Assembly (NCBI GenBank): GCA_051000815.1
Contig: JBPCNX010000082.1
Span: 1 to 64,000, forward strand
DNA length: 64,000 bases
DNA from: PSRF01 sp051000815
GTDB taxonomy: Bacteria > Acidobacteriota > Blastocatellia > Pyrinomonadales > Pyrinomonadaceae
Reading direction: 5' to 3'
The notes under the pieces are model-generated. The model did no database searches and was not told the DNA's origin. It saw only the letters and a program-made list of their open reading frames with translations. Of this stretch, positions 51,701-61,041 are shown one piece after another. Made by a program: the position numbers and the translations under genes. The first letter of the stretch is position 1, and every line of letters begins with the position of its first letter.

Positions 51701-54700
51701 CGGGCGGGGGCGTAGCGTGGGATCGGAGTAGAGTACACGTGCGGCGAGACGTTGAAAGAGATGAGCATCTTCGGAGTCCAGCGTCAGGTGGCTCATTTCC
51801 ACCTGAGCTTTTGTCCATGCGAGTCTCGATTCGCGTTCAAAAATGTTAGGGTCGTGATACTTGTCCGCGAGCATCATCGCCTGCTCCCGCGTCGTTGCGA
51901 TGGCCGTGCTGAAAGAAACGCGTGCGGTTTGATTTGGTCTGATGCGGACCCGACGGCGAAGACTGAAAACGGGATCGAGCACAGCCCCCACTGTGTTAGA
52001 CAGGGGTCGTTCTTCCATCACCGCCAGGGGATCAGCAGGTGTATGACCGCGACCGAGGAAGCGCCCGCGATCAGTTTCGTATTGCACAGCTCCCAGCGTT
52101 TCGCCTTCCGCCACCACCGCGTGAACAGCCCAGACGGGCTCGTCTTCCTTTGCGCGTTGCCGCCGATGGGCCAGAAGCGCGTTCTCGGCTGCGAAGAATT
52201 CGGTCTCAATGAAGAGGTTGCTGAACGCCGGATGGGCTGCGTCAGCCTGCGGGGGCGCGAGGACGATTTCGGCATAACTCGTCAACTCAATTTCCCGTGT
52301 GCGTAGTGAATTGTTCGTGATTGACAGGCGGCGCACCTCCGCATTGTCTTCGGCAGAAACTACGACTTCCATATGTGTAATGATGCCGGCATCGCTGCGC
52401 CAGAAATCGGCCTTGTCTTCCGAAAACAAGACTTCGTAAGACTGCGGTCGCCGTTGTACCGGTTGATGTCCTGCAGACCAGACACTGCCACTGCGCACAT
52501 CGCGCAGGTAGATAAACGCACCCCAGTGATCTCGCGTCACATCTTCTCGCCAGCGAGTGACAGCATTACGTCCGCAGGCCGAGTATCCGGAGCCCGCTGT
52601 AGTAATCATCAGGTGATAGGTGCCGTTTGAGAGTAACTGCGTGCGTGGTGTTTCGAGGTCGGGCGTGGTGTAAGAACGCGTGGCCATGCCCGTCTCGGTT
52701 TTGACTACACGTCCGGATAGCACTTCTTCCGCGCGTGGATGAGCAGCGACCACGCCGGTAGGAATCCGTTCCTGCAGCAAAAGCTCCGTCGCCTGAACCA
52801 GCGGATCGGCGTGAAAGCGCTGTTCCATGAGTCCGTTGTGGAGGGCATTGTTGAGAGCAACCAGACTCATTCCCTGATGGTGAGTCATCAGGGCGCGAAT
52901 CAGGACGCGCTTTTGATTTTGCGGCAGACGCTCCTTGGTGTAGTCGAGCGCTTCGTAGAAACCCATGCCGCTTAGCGCACCTTCTTTCTCGAGGAGCCGC
53001 AAGTTGCTTATCGCCGCTCGGGGTCGAACCATGGCTGCGAGAAAAGTGGCATATGGAGTGATTACCAGGTCCTCGATTAGGCCACGCTTCAGCCCCAGAC
53101 CCGGCACACCAAACGGCCCATACTGGTAATTCAGTTGGAGATCGCGGACATTGTAAGCAGATTCAGAAATTCCCCAGGGCACGCCCCGCTCTCGTCCATA
53201 TTCGATCTGCCTGGCAACCACCGCCTGATAACTTTGATCGAGCAGCGTCCCTTCGTAGCTGCGCGTCACCAATAGCGGCATCAGGTACTCGAACATGGTG
53301 CCGGTCCAGGAGATCAGGGCCTGGCTGCCGTTAACGGAAGTAAGTTGCCGCCCCATCCGAAACCAATGCTCCTGAGGAACGTCGCCCTTGGCGATTGCCA
53401 CAAAGCTGGCCAGGCGTGCTTCTGAGGCCAGCAGATCGTAATAGGAGTTGTCAGGTCTCAGATCAGTGACGTTGTAGCCGATGGTGAACAGTTTCCGCTC
53501 CGCATCGAATAGAAAGCGAAAGTCCATCTCCTCAAAGATTTGTTCACACCGTTGCGCTAACTGGCTTAGACCGGACAAGAACTCTCGCGCGGCGCCGGCA
53601 GCGTCTTCAAGTGTTGTGGTCAACGAGGCGATCCTGTCGGAACTTGCGTCGCCATCCCCCTCTCCTTGTGGCGGCGTTTCGGAAGTGATCCCTTGCAGGG
53701 CTGCAAGTTGAACTAGAGCCGAATCGAGAAGTTCGGGAATCTCCGTCAGGGCAGGTACGGCCGTCAGGGGTTCGAAAATCTCGTTCAATCGAGATGCGAA
53801 CTCGGGTGCGACATCCTTTAATAGGGTGTCACCCGAAAGAGCCGACACCCATGGAGCTAGCGTATGCAGATCGGTTTTGAATGACTGAACCTGGCGAGAA
53901 AAAGCGCCCACCCACCAGCCTAACTCCTTGAAGTTTTCCGCGCCGTGCTCATGGGAGAGCGCACCCACAATGTCGTCAATTACTGCCGCGTGATCTTCGA
54001 GGGATTCAAAGAATGGGACCCATGGGGCCAAATACTCGGCCGGCTCGGAAGCCAGCAGCTCCTGGCAGGCCAAAATCTCATCGTGTAGTTGCCGAACAGT
54101 GATGATTTCGGTTCGCTGACGGCTGCTGCCAATGCGCGCGGCTTCGAGGCTAATTGCCTGCAGCGTATCTCCCAATCCCAGAAGTACACGAGGCCCGAGG
54201 AGTTTAGCGTCAGGAATCTCAATGCAAGCCTGTTTCAAAGCGATGAGATGACCGGCAAGATTGCCGCTGTCAACTGTCGAGATGTACTGCGGGATAAGTG
54301 GCTGAAGGGTTTTCGTGTCGTGCCAGTTCAACAGGTGGCCATGCGACTTGCTGAGCTTGTCGAGAGTGGCGAAAGTCGGCTTCTGCCGTGCCACAAATTC
54401 GAGCGACCCGATATAGCCGAAGTCGTGTGCTGTGAGAGTGGAGAGCAGCAGCATGCTGATGTTTGTCGGCGATGTGCGGTGCGCCACCATCGGTTTGGGG
54501 TCTTCCTGAAAGTTGTCCGGCGGCAGCCAGTTGTCTTCTGTCCCAACGAACGTCTCGAAGAAACGCCAGGTAAGCCGCGCAACGAGCCGGGCAAACTGAA
54601 GATCTTCTCCAGTCATGATTCGAAGCGGCGTTGTTGTTCGCCGGCTCACCCAATAAGCAACGAGGGGAGCCGATGCCCAGGCGACCAAAAACGGCGCCAT

Positions 54701-57610
54701 GACAGGCAGCGATGCCGGTCGCACAATCAGCGTCGCGACTGCGACCAAAATTACGAGTACTTCGGCAGGCAACATGAACCAAAAGAACTCTACGAAATCG
54801 TGACGCGCCGTGCTTTCCGCCTGGGCCGCAGTTACCCATTCGAGTAGTTTCCGATGCGAGATTAGTTTTCGGTAAAGCGTCCGAATGATCGCGTCGCACA
54901 TCAGGTAAGCTTGATGCGGCAGCAATAGGAGCGATAACGCCACCTGGGCAGTATTGGTTCGGATATCACCCCAGACACTCCAGAAGTGGCTGGTCCAGGG
55001 AATTCCGCGTGGATGGATCAAGAGACTTGTTGTGACATGGAGATAGACGGGAAAGGCGAGTGCCAGGATCACGAACAGAGACCACATCAACGTAGAACCG
55101 GGAAACAGGAGCCAGGCTGCGAGCAGCCACAACAGTAATGAGGGAGCTACGAGGCTGCGTCGTAAGTTATCGAGAATTTTCCAACGCGAGATGATGGGCA
55201 AGGTATTGCGAACCTTACGTCCGTGTGCGTCTGGCACGCGAGGTAAAAGCCAGCGGCTGATCTGCCAGTCGCCGCGTGTCCAGCGATGCTGCCGTTTCGC
55301 GTAAGTGTCGTAGTGGGCCGGATAGTCATCGAGCAGTTCAATATCGGTGATCAGCGCTGCTCGGGCGAAAAGCGATTCGAAGAGATCGTGACTCAAGAGC
55401 GAATTTTCGGGGACGCGATCCCCAAGCGCCGCTTCGAAGGCGTCTACGTCGTAGAGACCCTTGCCGGTATAGTTTCCTTCGCCGAAGAGATCCTGGTAAA
55501 CATCGGAAACCGCGGTTGTGTAGGGATCGATTCCAGTATTGCCGGAGAAGATGCGGGCGAATCGTGAACGGGAGGCACTCTCAAGGGAGATGCTTACGCG
55601 GGGTTGCAAAATCCCATAACCCTTCGTGACGCGATTAACAGAAGCATCCAGCTGAGGCCGGTTGAGCGGATGAATGGCCGTGCCCACAAGTTTTCGCGCT
55701 ACATCACGTGGCAGTTGCGTATCTGAATCCAGCGTTATCACAAAGCGCACGGCAGCCAGCAGGGCATTGTGCGCCGTCTGCACGATAAAACTGGTGTCGC
55801 GAGCGCCACGAAGAATCCGGTTAAACTCGTGGAGCTTTCCTCGTTTGCGTTCCCAACCCATCCAGCGGCCTTCGCCCGGGTTCCAGCGTCGCTGTCGATG
55901 AAACAAATGGAAAGTTTGTGTAGTGCCATTGCCATACTGCTTGTTGAGTTCGGCAATGCCGGTGAGTGCGGCAGTAAGCAGTGCCTCATCCTCCGGCATT
56001 TCTTCGGCGGCGGCATCCGCGAAGTCGCTCAACAGCGCAAAGTGCAGATGCTGATCCTGATTGGCAAGGTAGTGGACTTCCAGTTTTCCCAGTAACTCAC
56101 GAACGCTTTCCTCGCTGGAAACTATAGTCGGGATGACGACCATGGTTTTCCCCGCCGCTCCGATTCCGTCAACAGTATTCATTCGCGGCAACAGGCGAGG
56201 TTGGAACAGGTGCGTAACGTCCCAGTTCAAGATGCTCAAGGCGATGTCACTCGCCGGAATCAAAGCCAGCAATATCGTCGCCACCAGCAGTGCCGCGTCC
56301 GCACCCGCCTGGTACATTCCCAGCAAAAGCGTCGCGACGATTAAGGTTGTCAGGAGTGAAAGTGTGCCGAGATAGGCAAGAGTCGGATGTTGGTAGCACC
56401 AGCGCCGCAATCTCTCTCCCAGTCGAGGACGGTAGCCGAATGCCGCTTCCAACTGCGAAAGCCCTGCGTCAATTAGATAATATCCGACGTGCGATCTGCG
56501 CGTGCTCGTACCAGAATTGACTGCGCTTTGAGCCGCCAGCTCTACGGCGGCTTTCGCAATTTTCAATTCCGAGATCTCCGTTCGCTTGCTGATTCGTTCG
56601 ACCACGTGACGATAGCGATCCCGTGAGGCGAACTCCATCTTTGCGTAAGCATCTGCCGGATCTCCACTCAGCAACGGATCCACCAGGCTCACGCTTTCGA
56701 AAAAGTCTCGCCAATCCAGAGTCGAGAGCAACCGCATGCTGGTAATGATGTTGCCCACCGTCACCTGAGTAGCGGCTTGTCGCTGATGCTCAGCATGAAT
56801 TATCTGCTCAAGACTCTCTTTTTGACGGGCCGCCTGCTGCTCCAGCCACTCCATTACCTGCATCACTGCGGGATCCTGTTCCCGCAGTCTTTGAACAAGT
56901 TGCACAACAAAGGCGTGGGGAATCGGCTCGCGCTTGGCGAAACGATCTGTTACCAGCGGCAGTAATGCAGTTGGTTGGCGAGCGGCAGTTTCAAGGAGTT
57001 TGTCGGCAAGCTTATCAGCTTGCTCCCGTTCTTCGCGGCCACGCAGGATCAGGTCGGCAAGTCGCCGCAAATTCTCTACCAAAGCAAGACGCAGGGTGAT
57101 AGCAACCGCCCAGAGCTCGCCAATCGACAAAGGCGCCACCGTCTGGTAGGCGGCGATGAAACGGCGAAGGGTGTTGGTATCAAGACGACTATCGGTATGC
57201 GCGATTAGCGCGAGCGCGAGCGCATAGATCCGGGGATGATCTTTCAGTTTGCCGTCGGCAAGCTTGGGCAACTCTCGATAGTAGCTGTTAGGAAGGTCTT
57301 CCCTAATCTCTCGCAGTTGTTCCTCGATGATGTGGAAGTTGTCTACCAGCCATTCCGCGGCCGGGGATAGTGAGTGGCCGGCGCGGATTGCTTCCACAAG
57401 AGTTTGATACGCGAATACGAGTCTGCGGCCATTGTCTTCGACGCGAGGTAGCAGCCGGGCGCGACCCCGTTTCCGCACGATTCTGTGTTCTCTCGCCAGA
57501 ACCTGGGCATACTGTTCCAACCGCTCGACACTAAACAACTCCTCACGGATTGGCTGTTCGTCGCCGGGGTTTAGATACTTTCCTGTCAGTGATGCCAAGA
57601 ACTCAGCCAT
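48761..57610 (-). CDS. ndvB: Cyclic beta-1,2-glucan synthase (NdvB/ChvB type)
   Basis: This 2949-residue membrane enzyme initiates, elongates and cyclises glucan, then may trim it with its phosphorylase module. Order of parts: a helical N-terminus; membrane helices (about 405-460); a GT84-type catalytic domain (about 480-900) with DSDTQLP (about 628) and QHRWTRGDWQ (about 777); another membrane cluster (about 820-990); a glycoamylase-like domain (about 1380-1560; GVPWGISESAYNVRDLQ); and two C-terminal GH94-type phosphorylase-like repeats, the last with GGDWNDGMNRVG (about 2612). The size matches the NdvB family. The extreme C-terminus (SSQ and stop) is encoded by a 7-base repeat. The product would sit in the periplasm or be exported. 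Confidence 0.93.
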   Translation of the reverse strand: MAEFLASLTGKYLNPGDEQPIREELFSVERLEQYAQVLAREHRIVRKRGRARLLPRVEDNGRRLVFAYQTLVEAIRAGHSLSPAAEWLVDNFHIIEEQLREIREDLPNSYYRELPKLADGKLKDHPRIYALALALIAHTDSRLDTNTLRRFIAAYQTVAPLSIGELWAVAITLRLALVENLRRLADLILRGREEREQADKLADKLLETAARQPTALLPLVTDRFAKREPIPHAFVVQLVQRLREQDPAVMQVMEWLEQQAARQKESLEQIIHAEHQRQAATQVTVGNIITSMRLLSTLDWRDFFESVSLVDPLLSGDPADAYAKMEFASRDRYRHVVERISKRTEISELKIAKAAVELAAQSAVNSGTSTRRSHVGYYLIDAGLSQLEAAFGYRPRLGERLRRWCYQHPTLAYLGTLSLLTTLIVATLLLGMYQAGADAALLVATILLALIPASDIALSILNWDVTHLFQPRLLPRMNTVDGIGAAGKTMVVIPTIVSSEESVRELLGKLEVHYLANQDQHLHFALLSDFADAAAEEMPEDEALLTAALTGIAELNKQYGNGTTQTFHLFHRQRRWNPGEGRWMGWERKRGKLHEFNRILRGARDTSFIVQTAHNALLAAVRFVITLDSDTQLPRDVARKLVGTAIHPLNRPQLDASVNRVTKGYGILQPRVSISLESASRSRFARIFSGNTGIDPYTTAVSDVYQDLFGEGNYTGKGLYDVDAFEAALGDRVPENSLLSHDLFESLFARAALITDIELLDDYPAHYDTYAKRQHRWTRGDWQISRWLLPRVPDAHGRKVRNTLPIISRWKILDNLRRSLVAPSLLLWLLAAWLLFPGSTLMWSLFVILALAFPVYLHVTTSLLIHPRGIPWTSHFWSVWGDIRTNTAQVALSLLLLPHQAYLMCDAIIRTLYRKLISHRKLLEWVTAAQAESTARHDFVEFFWFMLPAEVLVILVAVATLIVRPASLPVMAPFLVAWASAPLVAYWVSRRTTTPLRIMTGEDLQFARLVARLTWRFFETFVGTEDNWLPPDNFQEDPKPMVAHRTSPTNISMLLLSTLTAHDFGYIGSLEFVARQKPTFATLDKLSKSHGHLLNWHDTKTLQPLIPQYISTVDSGNLAGHLIALKQACIEIPDAKLLGPRVLLGLGDTLQAISLEAARIGSSRQRTEIITVRQLHDEILACQELLASEPAEYLAPWVPFFESLEDHAAVIDDIVGALSHEHGAENFKELGWWVGAFSRQVQSFKTDLHTLAPWVSALSGDTLLKDVAPEFASRLNEIFEPLTAVPALTEIPELLDSALVQLAALQGITSETPPQGEGDGDASSDRIASLTTTLEDAAGAAREFLSGLSQLAQRCEQIFEEMDFRFLFDAERKLFTIGYNVTDLRPDNSYYDLLASEARLASFVAIAKGDVPQEHWFRMGRQLTSVNGSQALISWTGTMFEYLMPLLVTRSYEGTLLDQSYQAVVARQIEYGRERGVPWGISESAYNVRDLQLNYQYGPFGVPGLGLKRGLIEDLVITPYATFLAAMVRPRAAISNLRLLEKEGALSGMGFYEALDYTKERLPQNQKRVLIRALMTHHQGMSLVALNNALHNGLMEQRFHADPLVQATELLLQERIPTGVVAAHPRAEEVLSGRVVKTETGMATRSYTTPDLETPRTQLLSNGTYHLMITTAGSGYSACGRNAVTRWREDVTRDHWGAFIYLRDVRSGSVWSAGHQPVQRRPQSYEVLFSEDKADFWRSDAGIITHMEVVVSAEDNAEVRRLSITNNSLRTREIELTSYAEIVLAPPQADAAHPAFSNLFIETEFFAAENALLAHRRQRAKEDEPVWAVHAVVAEGETLGAVQYETDRGRFLGRGHTPADPLAVMEERPLSNTVGAVLDPVFSLRRRVRIRPNQTARVSFSTAIATTREQAMMLADKYHDPNIFERESRLAWTKAQVEMSHLTLDSEDAHLFQRLAARVLYSDPTLRPRPHVLALNTRAQSSLWAYAISGDLPILLVRTNRLEDLPMVRKILRGHEYLHYKGLKIDLVILNDHPPGYMQVLHRELEMLLRTSGLQALQDKPGGIFLRRADIMPEADRILLHAVARVVIVTERGPLEDQLERHAVDEPLPPPFIPRLPSQTYPEPTVALPELTFFNGLGGFHQGGREYVIVLGADQWTPAPWANVIANESEFGFQVSETGAGYTWSVNSRENRLTPWSNDAVADPPGEIIYLRDEDTGTVWSTTPSPIREAEPYTIRHGQGYSVFEHTSHGLSQELLMFAPLKGSVKISLLRLRNRTDRKRRLTITQYNELVLGFSRSNSAPYVITEIDPATGRIFARNPFNNEFAERVAFLSTNGSVTSATCDRKEFLGRNGSPARPAALRRANLSGRDGAGLDPCAALQTTIELAPREAHEIIFLLGEAASRQEAEELIEQFNQPGAVNEAFEEVLSYWDELLGTVEVKTPDKALDTMLNRWLLYQTLSCRVWARSAFYQSGGAFGFRDQLQDVMALVYSRPAIARQQILRAAAHQFKEGDVQHWWHPPTGRGVRTRFSDDLLWLPFVTAFYIKVTGDALVLDEVVPFLEMPLLGSEEHETYMQPVVSAESGTIFDHCARALDRSLAVGPHGLPLMGGGDWNDGMNRVGPLGKGESVWVGWFLHTTLASFAPFCEQRQEAVRAERYLKHLESLKKALEEHGWDGDWYRRAYFDDGTPLGSVQNEECRIDSIVQSWGVISGAAENYRAVRAMAAVEEYLIRRGDGLVILFTPPFDKSSLDPGYIKGYVPGVRENGGQYTHAAIWTLIAYAMLGDGDRAGELFSLLNPINHASTRAGLHKYKVEPYVAVGDVYAVPPHTGRGGWTWYTGSASWMYRAGLESILGFKLLGDRLQIDPCIPRGWREFEITYRRGKTVYRIKVENPMAIHRGVVSLEFDGSHLDGNEITLSDDGATHVVRLVLGEMPAKGESELEQQRAASSQ

Positions 57611-57775
57611 AACAACGGAAACTCACACAAGTTCCACATCCCAGACGAATGAGAACAACACAGGAGCGGAGAATTAAGGGGCTTCCAGAATATCACGAAT
57701 CAAACGGCAGTTACTCGATGCCGACGGAGCTTCGCTTGCAATGTTGGCGAGCGATCTAAGAACTTAGAGATGACT

Positions 57776-57810
57776 GGTCAAATTGATAAGGCGCTCTTTT
57801 CAAATTGACC
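57776..57810. promoter_or_regulatory. Inverted repeat between glucan synthase and diguanylate cyclase
   Basis: GGTCAAATTGA (57776-57786) and TCAAATTGACC (57800-57810) form an inverted repeat with one mismatch and 13 bases between. Nearby CTTTGACCG resembles a further half-site. Located in the 385-base divergent region between the glucan synthase and the diguanylate cyclase, it may be an operator controlling one or both. I see nothing else distinct in that region. Confidence 0.4.
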
Positions 57811-57995
57811 GTGACTTTGACCGATGAGAGAAAGAAGTGGCGGGGATAAGGGATTTTTGCTTGGTATTTTAAGGGAATTACGCCGTTACGAGAATTGCTC
57901 TTTGAGGAATGCTTTTTGCAGCTCTCAGGATTGGCGCGGTGCATGTCCGCGCGGAGTTTACAGACGGCTCCTGGCCCTCCCCGAATCCCGACGGC

Positions 57996-59687
57996 ATGAA
58001 CAACAAATCGCTGAGAAAGGTATTTATGTCGGTAGTCGTGACCGCCGGTGCGGCGATCGCGGCTTTCTCTGCTTACACATTGCCAACTGGTCAGCTTGAT
58101 CGCCGGTTCATAATTCTGGCGCTGGCAATGCTGGTCGGTTCCCGAATCACAATTGAGATTCCCCGCGCCAAGGGACACATTTCAGTCTCCGACACTTTTG
58201 TTTTTCTCACGCTCCTGCTCTTTGGAGGCCAGGCCGCAGTCTTATTGGCTGTGACCGAAGCCGTGACATCATCGCGCCGCTTTAGCAGGAAGGCATCAGT
58301 CGCGCTCTTCAACGGCGGGGTGATGGCTTGTTCCACAGGAGCAACCGCCGCTGTGCTGCACTTCGGTTTTGGCCCCTTGCTCACCCTGCGTGAGAGCTAT
58401 TCGCCAAACCTCATCGTTGCTCTGTGCGCCATGGCGCTGGTGCAGTATGGCCTGAATTCGGGACTCGTTGCGGTCAGCGTGGCGCTCAAGCTGAATCAAC
58501 CTCTGTGGTTTACCTGGCGGACCAATTTCCTCTGGACATCGATCACTTATTTCGCAGGAGCTTCAGCGGCTGCAATCGTCGCCCAACTCATTAATCAAAT
58601 CGGCTTCTACGCATTCCTTGCGCTCATTCCCGTTATTGCCATCATCTACCTCACTTACCGCACCTATTTGAGAAATGTGGAAAATTCGGCGACACAGGCG
58701 GAACAGGCGAAACTACATGTGGAAGAGTTGAGCCGATTCATAGCCGAGCAGGAACGAATCAGCAAAGCACTCCAGGAGAGCGAAGAACATTTTCGTACAG
58801 CGTTTGACTATGCGGCCATCGGAATGGCGCTGGTGTCGCCGGCCGGCCGCTGGCTCCGTGTGAATCGTTCGCTATGTGAGATCGTTGGCTATGGTGAAGC
58901 AGAATTGTTGGAGTCTGACTTCCAGGCAATCACGCATAAGGCCGACCTCGGAAACGATCTCGCACACGTCTATCGCATGTTGGCGGGTGAGACTCTTACT
59001 TGTCAGGTCGAAAAGCGCTATATCCACAAAGACGGCCAGGAGGTGTGGGCGCTAACGAGTATCTCTCTCGTTCACGATGCAGAGGGCTCGCCGCTCCACT
59101 TTATCTTTCAGATCGAAGACATCACTGAGCGCAAGCGTGCCGAAGGCGCGATCAAGACACTTTCGCTCGTGGACGAGCTGACCGGTCTTTACAACCGGCG
59201 CGGTTTTCTGGCGTTCTCCGAGCAACACCTTATCTCCGTGCAACGCGCCAACAAGAGTCTGATGGTGGTTTACGCCGACCTCGACGGTCTGAAGCAAATC
59301 AACGACGCGTTTGGTCACAAGGAAGGCGATCGAGCGCTGGTCAAGACCGCCGAGATCCTGCGGGAGACATTCCGTGCATCAGATGTACTTGGACGTCTGG
59401 GCGGCGATGAATTTACTGTCTTCGCTGCTGTGGAGCCCGAGGGTGGAGTGGAAACTGTATTGGCGCGCCTGAACGAGAAGTTCAAAAGCTATAACGCGGA
59501 GAACGCTTCTCCGTATCGGCTCTCGATTAGCGTTGGTCTGGCCTTCATGCATCCGGACGAGATTCAAACGGTCGAAGACCTGATGGCACAAGCTGACGAG
59601 TCCATGTATCAGAACAAACGTAAACGTAAGGAAAATACTTCCTCGGGCGAAATTGACGTAGAGAGCTTCACTCAGACGGTGGCCTAA
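57996..59687 (+). CDS. Membrane diguanylate cyclase with PAS domain
   Basis: This 563-residue protein makes c-di-GMP. The N-terminal half is a MASE-like integral membrane region (about seven hydrophobic segments in residues 8-230). A coiled segment (LHVEELSRFIAEQERISKAL) leads to a PAS domain (about 275-390; FRTAFDYAAIGMALVSPAG). The GGDEF catalytic domain (about 400-555) has the intact GGDEF motif (469-473). The product-inhibition I-site RASD (460-463) lies five residues before it. The start ATG 57996 is preferred over the frame's first methionine, which precedes a non-membrane extension. It is divergent from the cyclic glucan synthase. A terminator follows. Confidence 0.92.
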   Translation: MNNKSLRKVFMSVVVTAGAAIAAFSAYTLPTGQLDRRFIILALAMLVGSRITIEIPRAKGHISVSDTFVFLTLLLFGGQAAVLLAVTEAVTSSRRFSRKASVALFNGGVMACSTGATAAVLHFGFGPLLTLRESYSPNLIVALCAMALVQYGLNSGLVAVSVALKLNQPLWFTWRTNFLWTSITYFAGASAAAIVAQLINQIGFYAFLALIPVIAIIYLTYRTYLRNVENSATQAEQAKLHVEELSRFIAEQERISKALQESEEHFRTAFDYAAIGMALVSPAGRWLRVNRSLCEIVGYGEAELLESDFQAITHKADLGNDLAHVYRMLAGETLTCQVEKRYIHKDGQEVWALTSISLVHDAEGSPLHFIFQIEDITERKRAEGAIKTLSLVDELTGLYNRRGFLAFSEQHLISVQRANKSLMVVYADLDGLKQINDAFGHKEGDRALVKTAEILRETFRASDVLGRLGGDEFTVFAAVEPEGGVETVLARLNEKFKSYNAENASPYRLSISVGLAFMHPDEIQTVEDLMAQADESMYQNKRKRKENTSSGEIDVESFTQTVA

Positions 59688-59715
59688 CCACAGGTCGTTT
59701 CAGCACAAGATCAGG

Positions 59716-59746
59716 GGCAGGTTTTCACGACCTGCCATTTTTGTTT
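59716..59746 (+). terminator. Intrinsic terminator after the diguanylate cyclase
   Basis: A perfect 7-bp stem GGCAGGT (59716-59722) with ACCTGCC (59730-59736) is followed by ATTTTTGTTTT. It separates the diguanylate cyclase from the MFS gene. Confidence 0.88.
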
Positions 59747-59768
59747 TGTAGTATGCTCAGCGCCCAGC

Positions 59769-61007
59769 ATGCGCGCAGCTGTAACAACCGGGCCGGTTGA
59801 AGACCTGGCATTGCCTCAACGTTGGCGTGCTTTGGCGCTGCTTGCGACTGCGCAACTGCTATCAATGTCGTTGTGGTTCAGCGGTTCAGCAGTTTTGCCG
59901 GCACTGCGTGTTGAATGGTCGCTCAACGAATCAACAATTGGTTGGCTCACAATAGCGGTTCAGCTTGGCTTTGTTGCCGGCACTCTGCTCAGCGCATTCC
60001 TTAACCTACCTGACATTCTCACGCCAAAATATCTGGTCGCAGGCTCAGCAGTATTAGGAGCGGCGGCTAACGCCGCGTTCGGACATTACGCCGATGGGCC
60101 GCGATTGGGGATTGCGTTACGTTTCCTAACCGGGATGTTCCTGGCCGGAGTCTATCCTCCAGGGATGAAAATCCTGGCAACATGGTTTCGGCGTTCGCGC
60201 GGAATGGCGCTGGGCGTTTTGGTCGGCGCGCTGACCTTGGGAAAAGCTTCGTCTTATTTGATCAATGGCGTGGGCAGTGCGATTTGGCGAAACAACATAA
60301 TCTTCATCTCGCTACTAGCGATGCTGGGAGCACTGGTGACACTGTTGTTCGTCGACAACGGTCCGTACGCGATGCCGGTGGCCCGCTTTGATTGGCGCCA
60401 GGTGCTTGAGGTTTTTAAGAATCGCGGAGTGCGATTGGCGAGCTTCGGCTACTTCGGTCACATGTGGGAACTTTACGCAATGTGGATCTGGGCGCCCGTG
60501 ATGATTCGCGCCAGCCTGGGGCAGGGAAGTCGTTCGGTTTGGGCGGAAGTGGCATCGTTTCTGGTAATCGGCTGCGGGGCGATTGGTTGCGTGGTGGCTG
60601 GATTCGTGGCAGATCGTGTGGGTCGCACCCTGGTTACCTCGGTGGCAATGGGGATCAGCGGCAGTTGTTGTTTGCTGATCGGGTTTCTGTTCGGCGCTCA
60701 CCCGATCTTGCTGTTAGTGATAGCCGCGATCTGGGGAGCCAGCGTCGTCGCTGACTCCGCGCAGTTTTCCGCTTGCGTAACTGAACTCGGCAATCCTCAG
60801 TACATTGGCACAGCTTTGACGATTCAAACCTGCATCGGTTTTTTGCTAACCACGGTCTCGATAGAACTGGTGCCCTACTTTATCAACGCAGTCGGCTGGC
60901 GCTACGCTTTTGTGATCCTCGCCCCCGGTCCCTTGCTGGGTGTAATTGCGATGTTACGACTTCGGTCTTTGCCGGAAGCGGAGAAGATTGCCCAGGGCCG
61001 CAGATAA
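59769..61007 (+). CDS. MFS transporter
   Basis: This 412-residue transporter of the major facilitator superfamily has about twelve membrane helices in two halves. TAQLLSMSLWFSGSAVLPAL forms helix 1, and RFLTGMFLAGVYPPGMKILA forms helix 4. The loop WFRRSRGMALGVLVGALTLG resembles the nitrate/cyanate (NNP/CP)-like families. DRVGRTLVTSVAMG is a typical cytoplasmic loop motif. The substrate cannot be named from sequence alone. It lies right after a terminator and directly upstream of nth with 34 bases between, so they may be co-transcribed. Confidence 0.85.
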   Translation: MRAAVTTGPVEDLALPQRWRALALLATAQLLSMSLWFSGSAVLPALRVEWSLNESTIGWLTIAVQLGFVAGTLLSAFLNLPDILTPKYLVAGSAVLGAAANAAFGHYADGPRLGIALRFLTGMFLAGVYPPGMKILATWFRRSRGMALGVLVGALTLGKASSYLINGVGSAIWRNNIIFISLLAMLGALVTLLFVDNGPYAMPVARFDWRQVLEVFKNRGVRLASFGYFGHMWELYAMWIWAPVMIRASLGQGSRSVWAEVASFLVIGCGAIGCVVAGFVADRVGRTLVTSVAMGISGSCCLLIGFLFGAHPILLLVIAAIWGASVVADSAQFSACVTELGNPQYIGTALTIQTCIGFLLTTVSIELVPYFINAVGWRYAFVILAPGPLLGVIAMLRLRSLPEAEKIAQGRR

Positions 61008-61041
61008 CCGGCACAAAGAAGAAAGCCGAAGCGGAGAAAGA

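Noticed and set aside
54089..54847. Plus-strand open frame of 252 codons inside the glucan synthase
   Set aside because: It is antisense to the conserved membrane/catalytic part; cysteine- and arginine-rich shadow composition.
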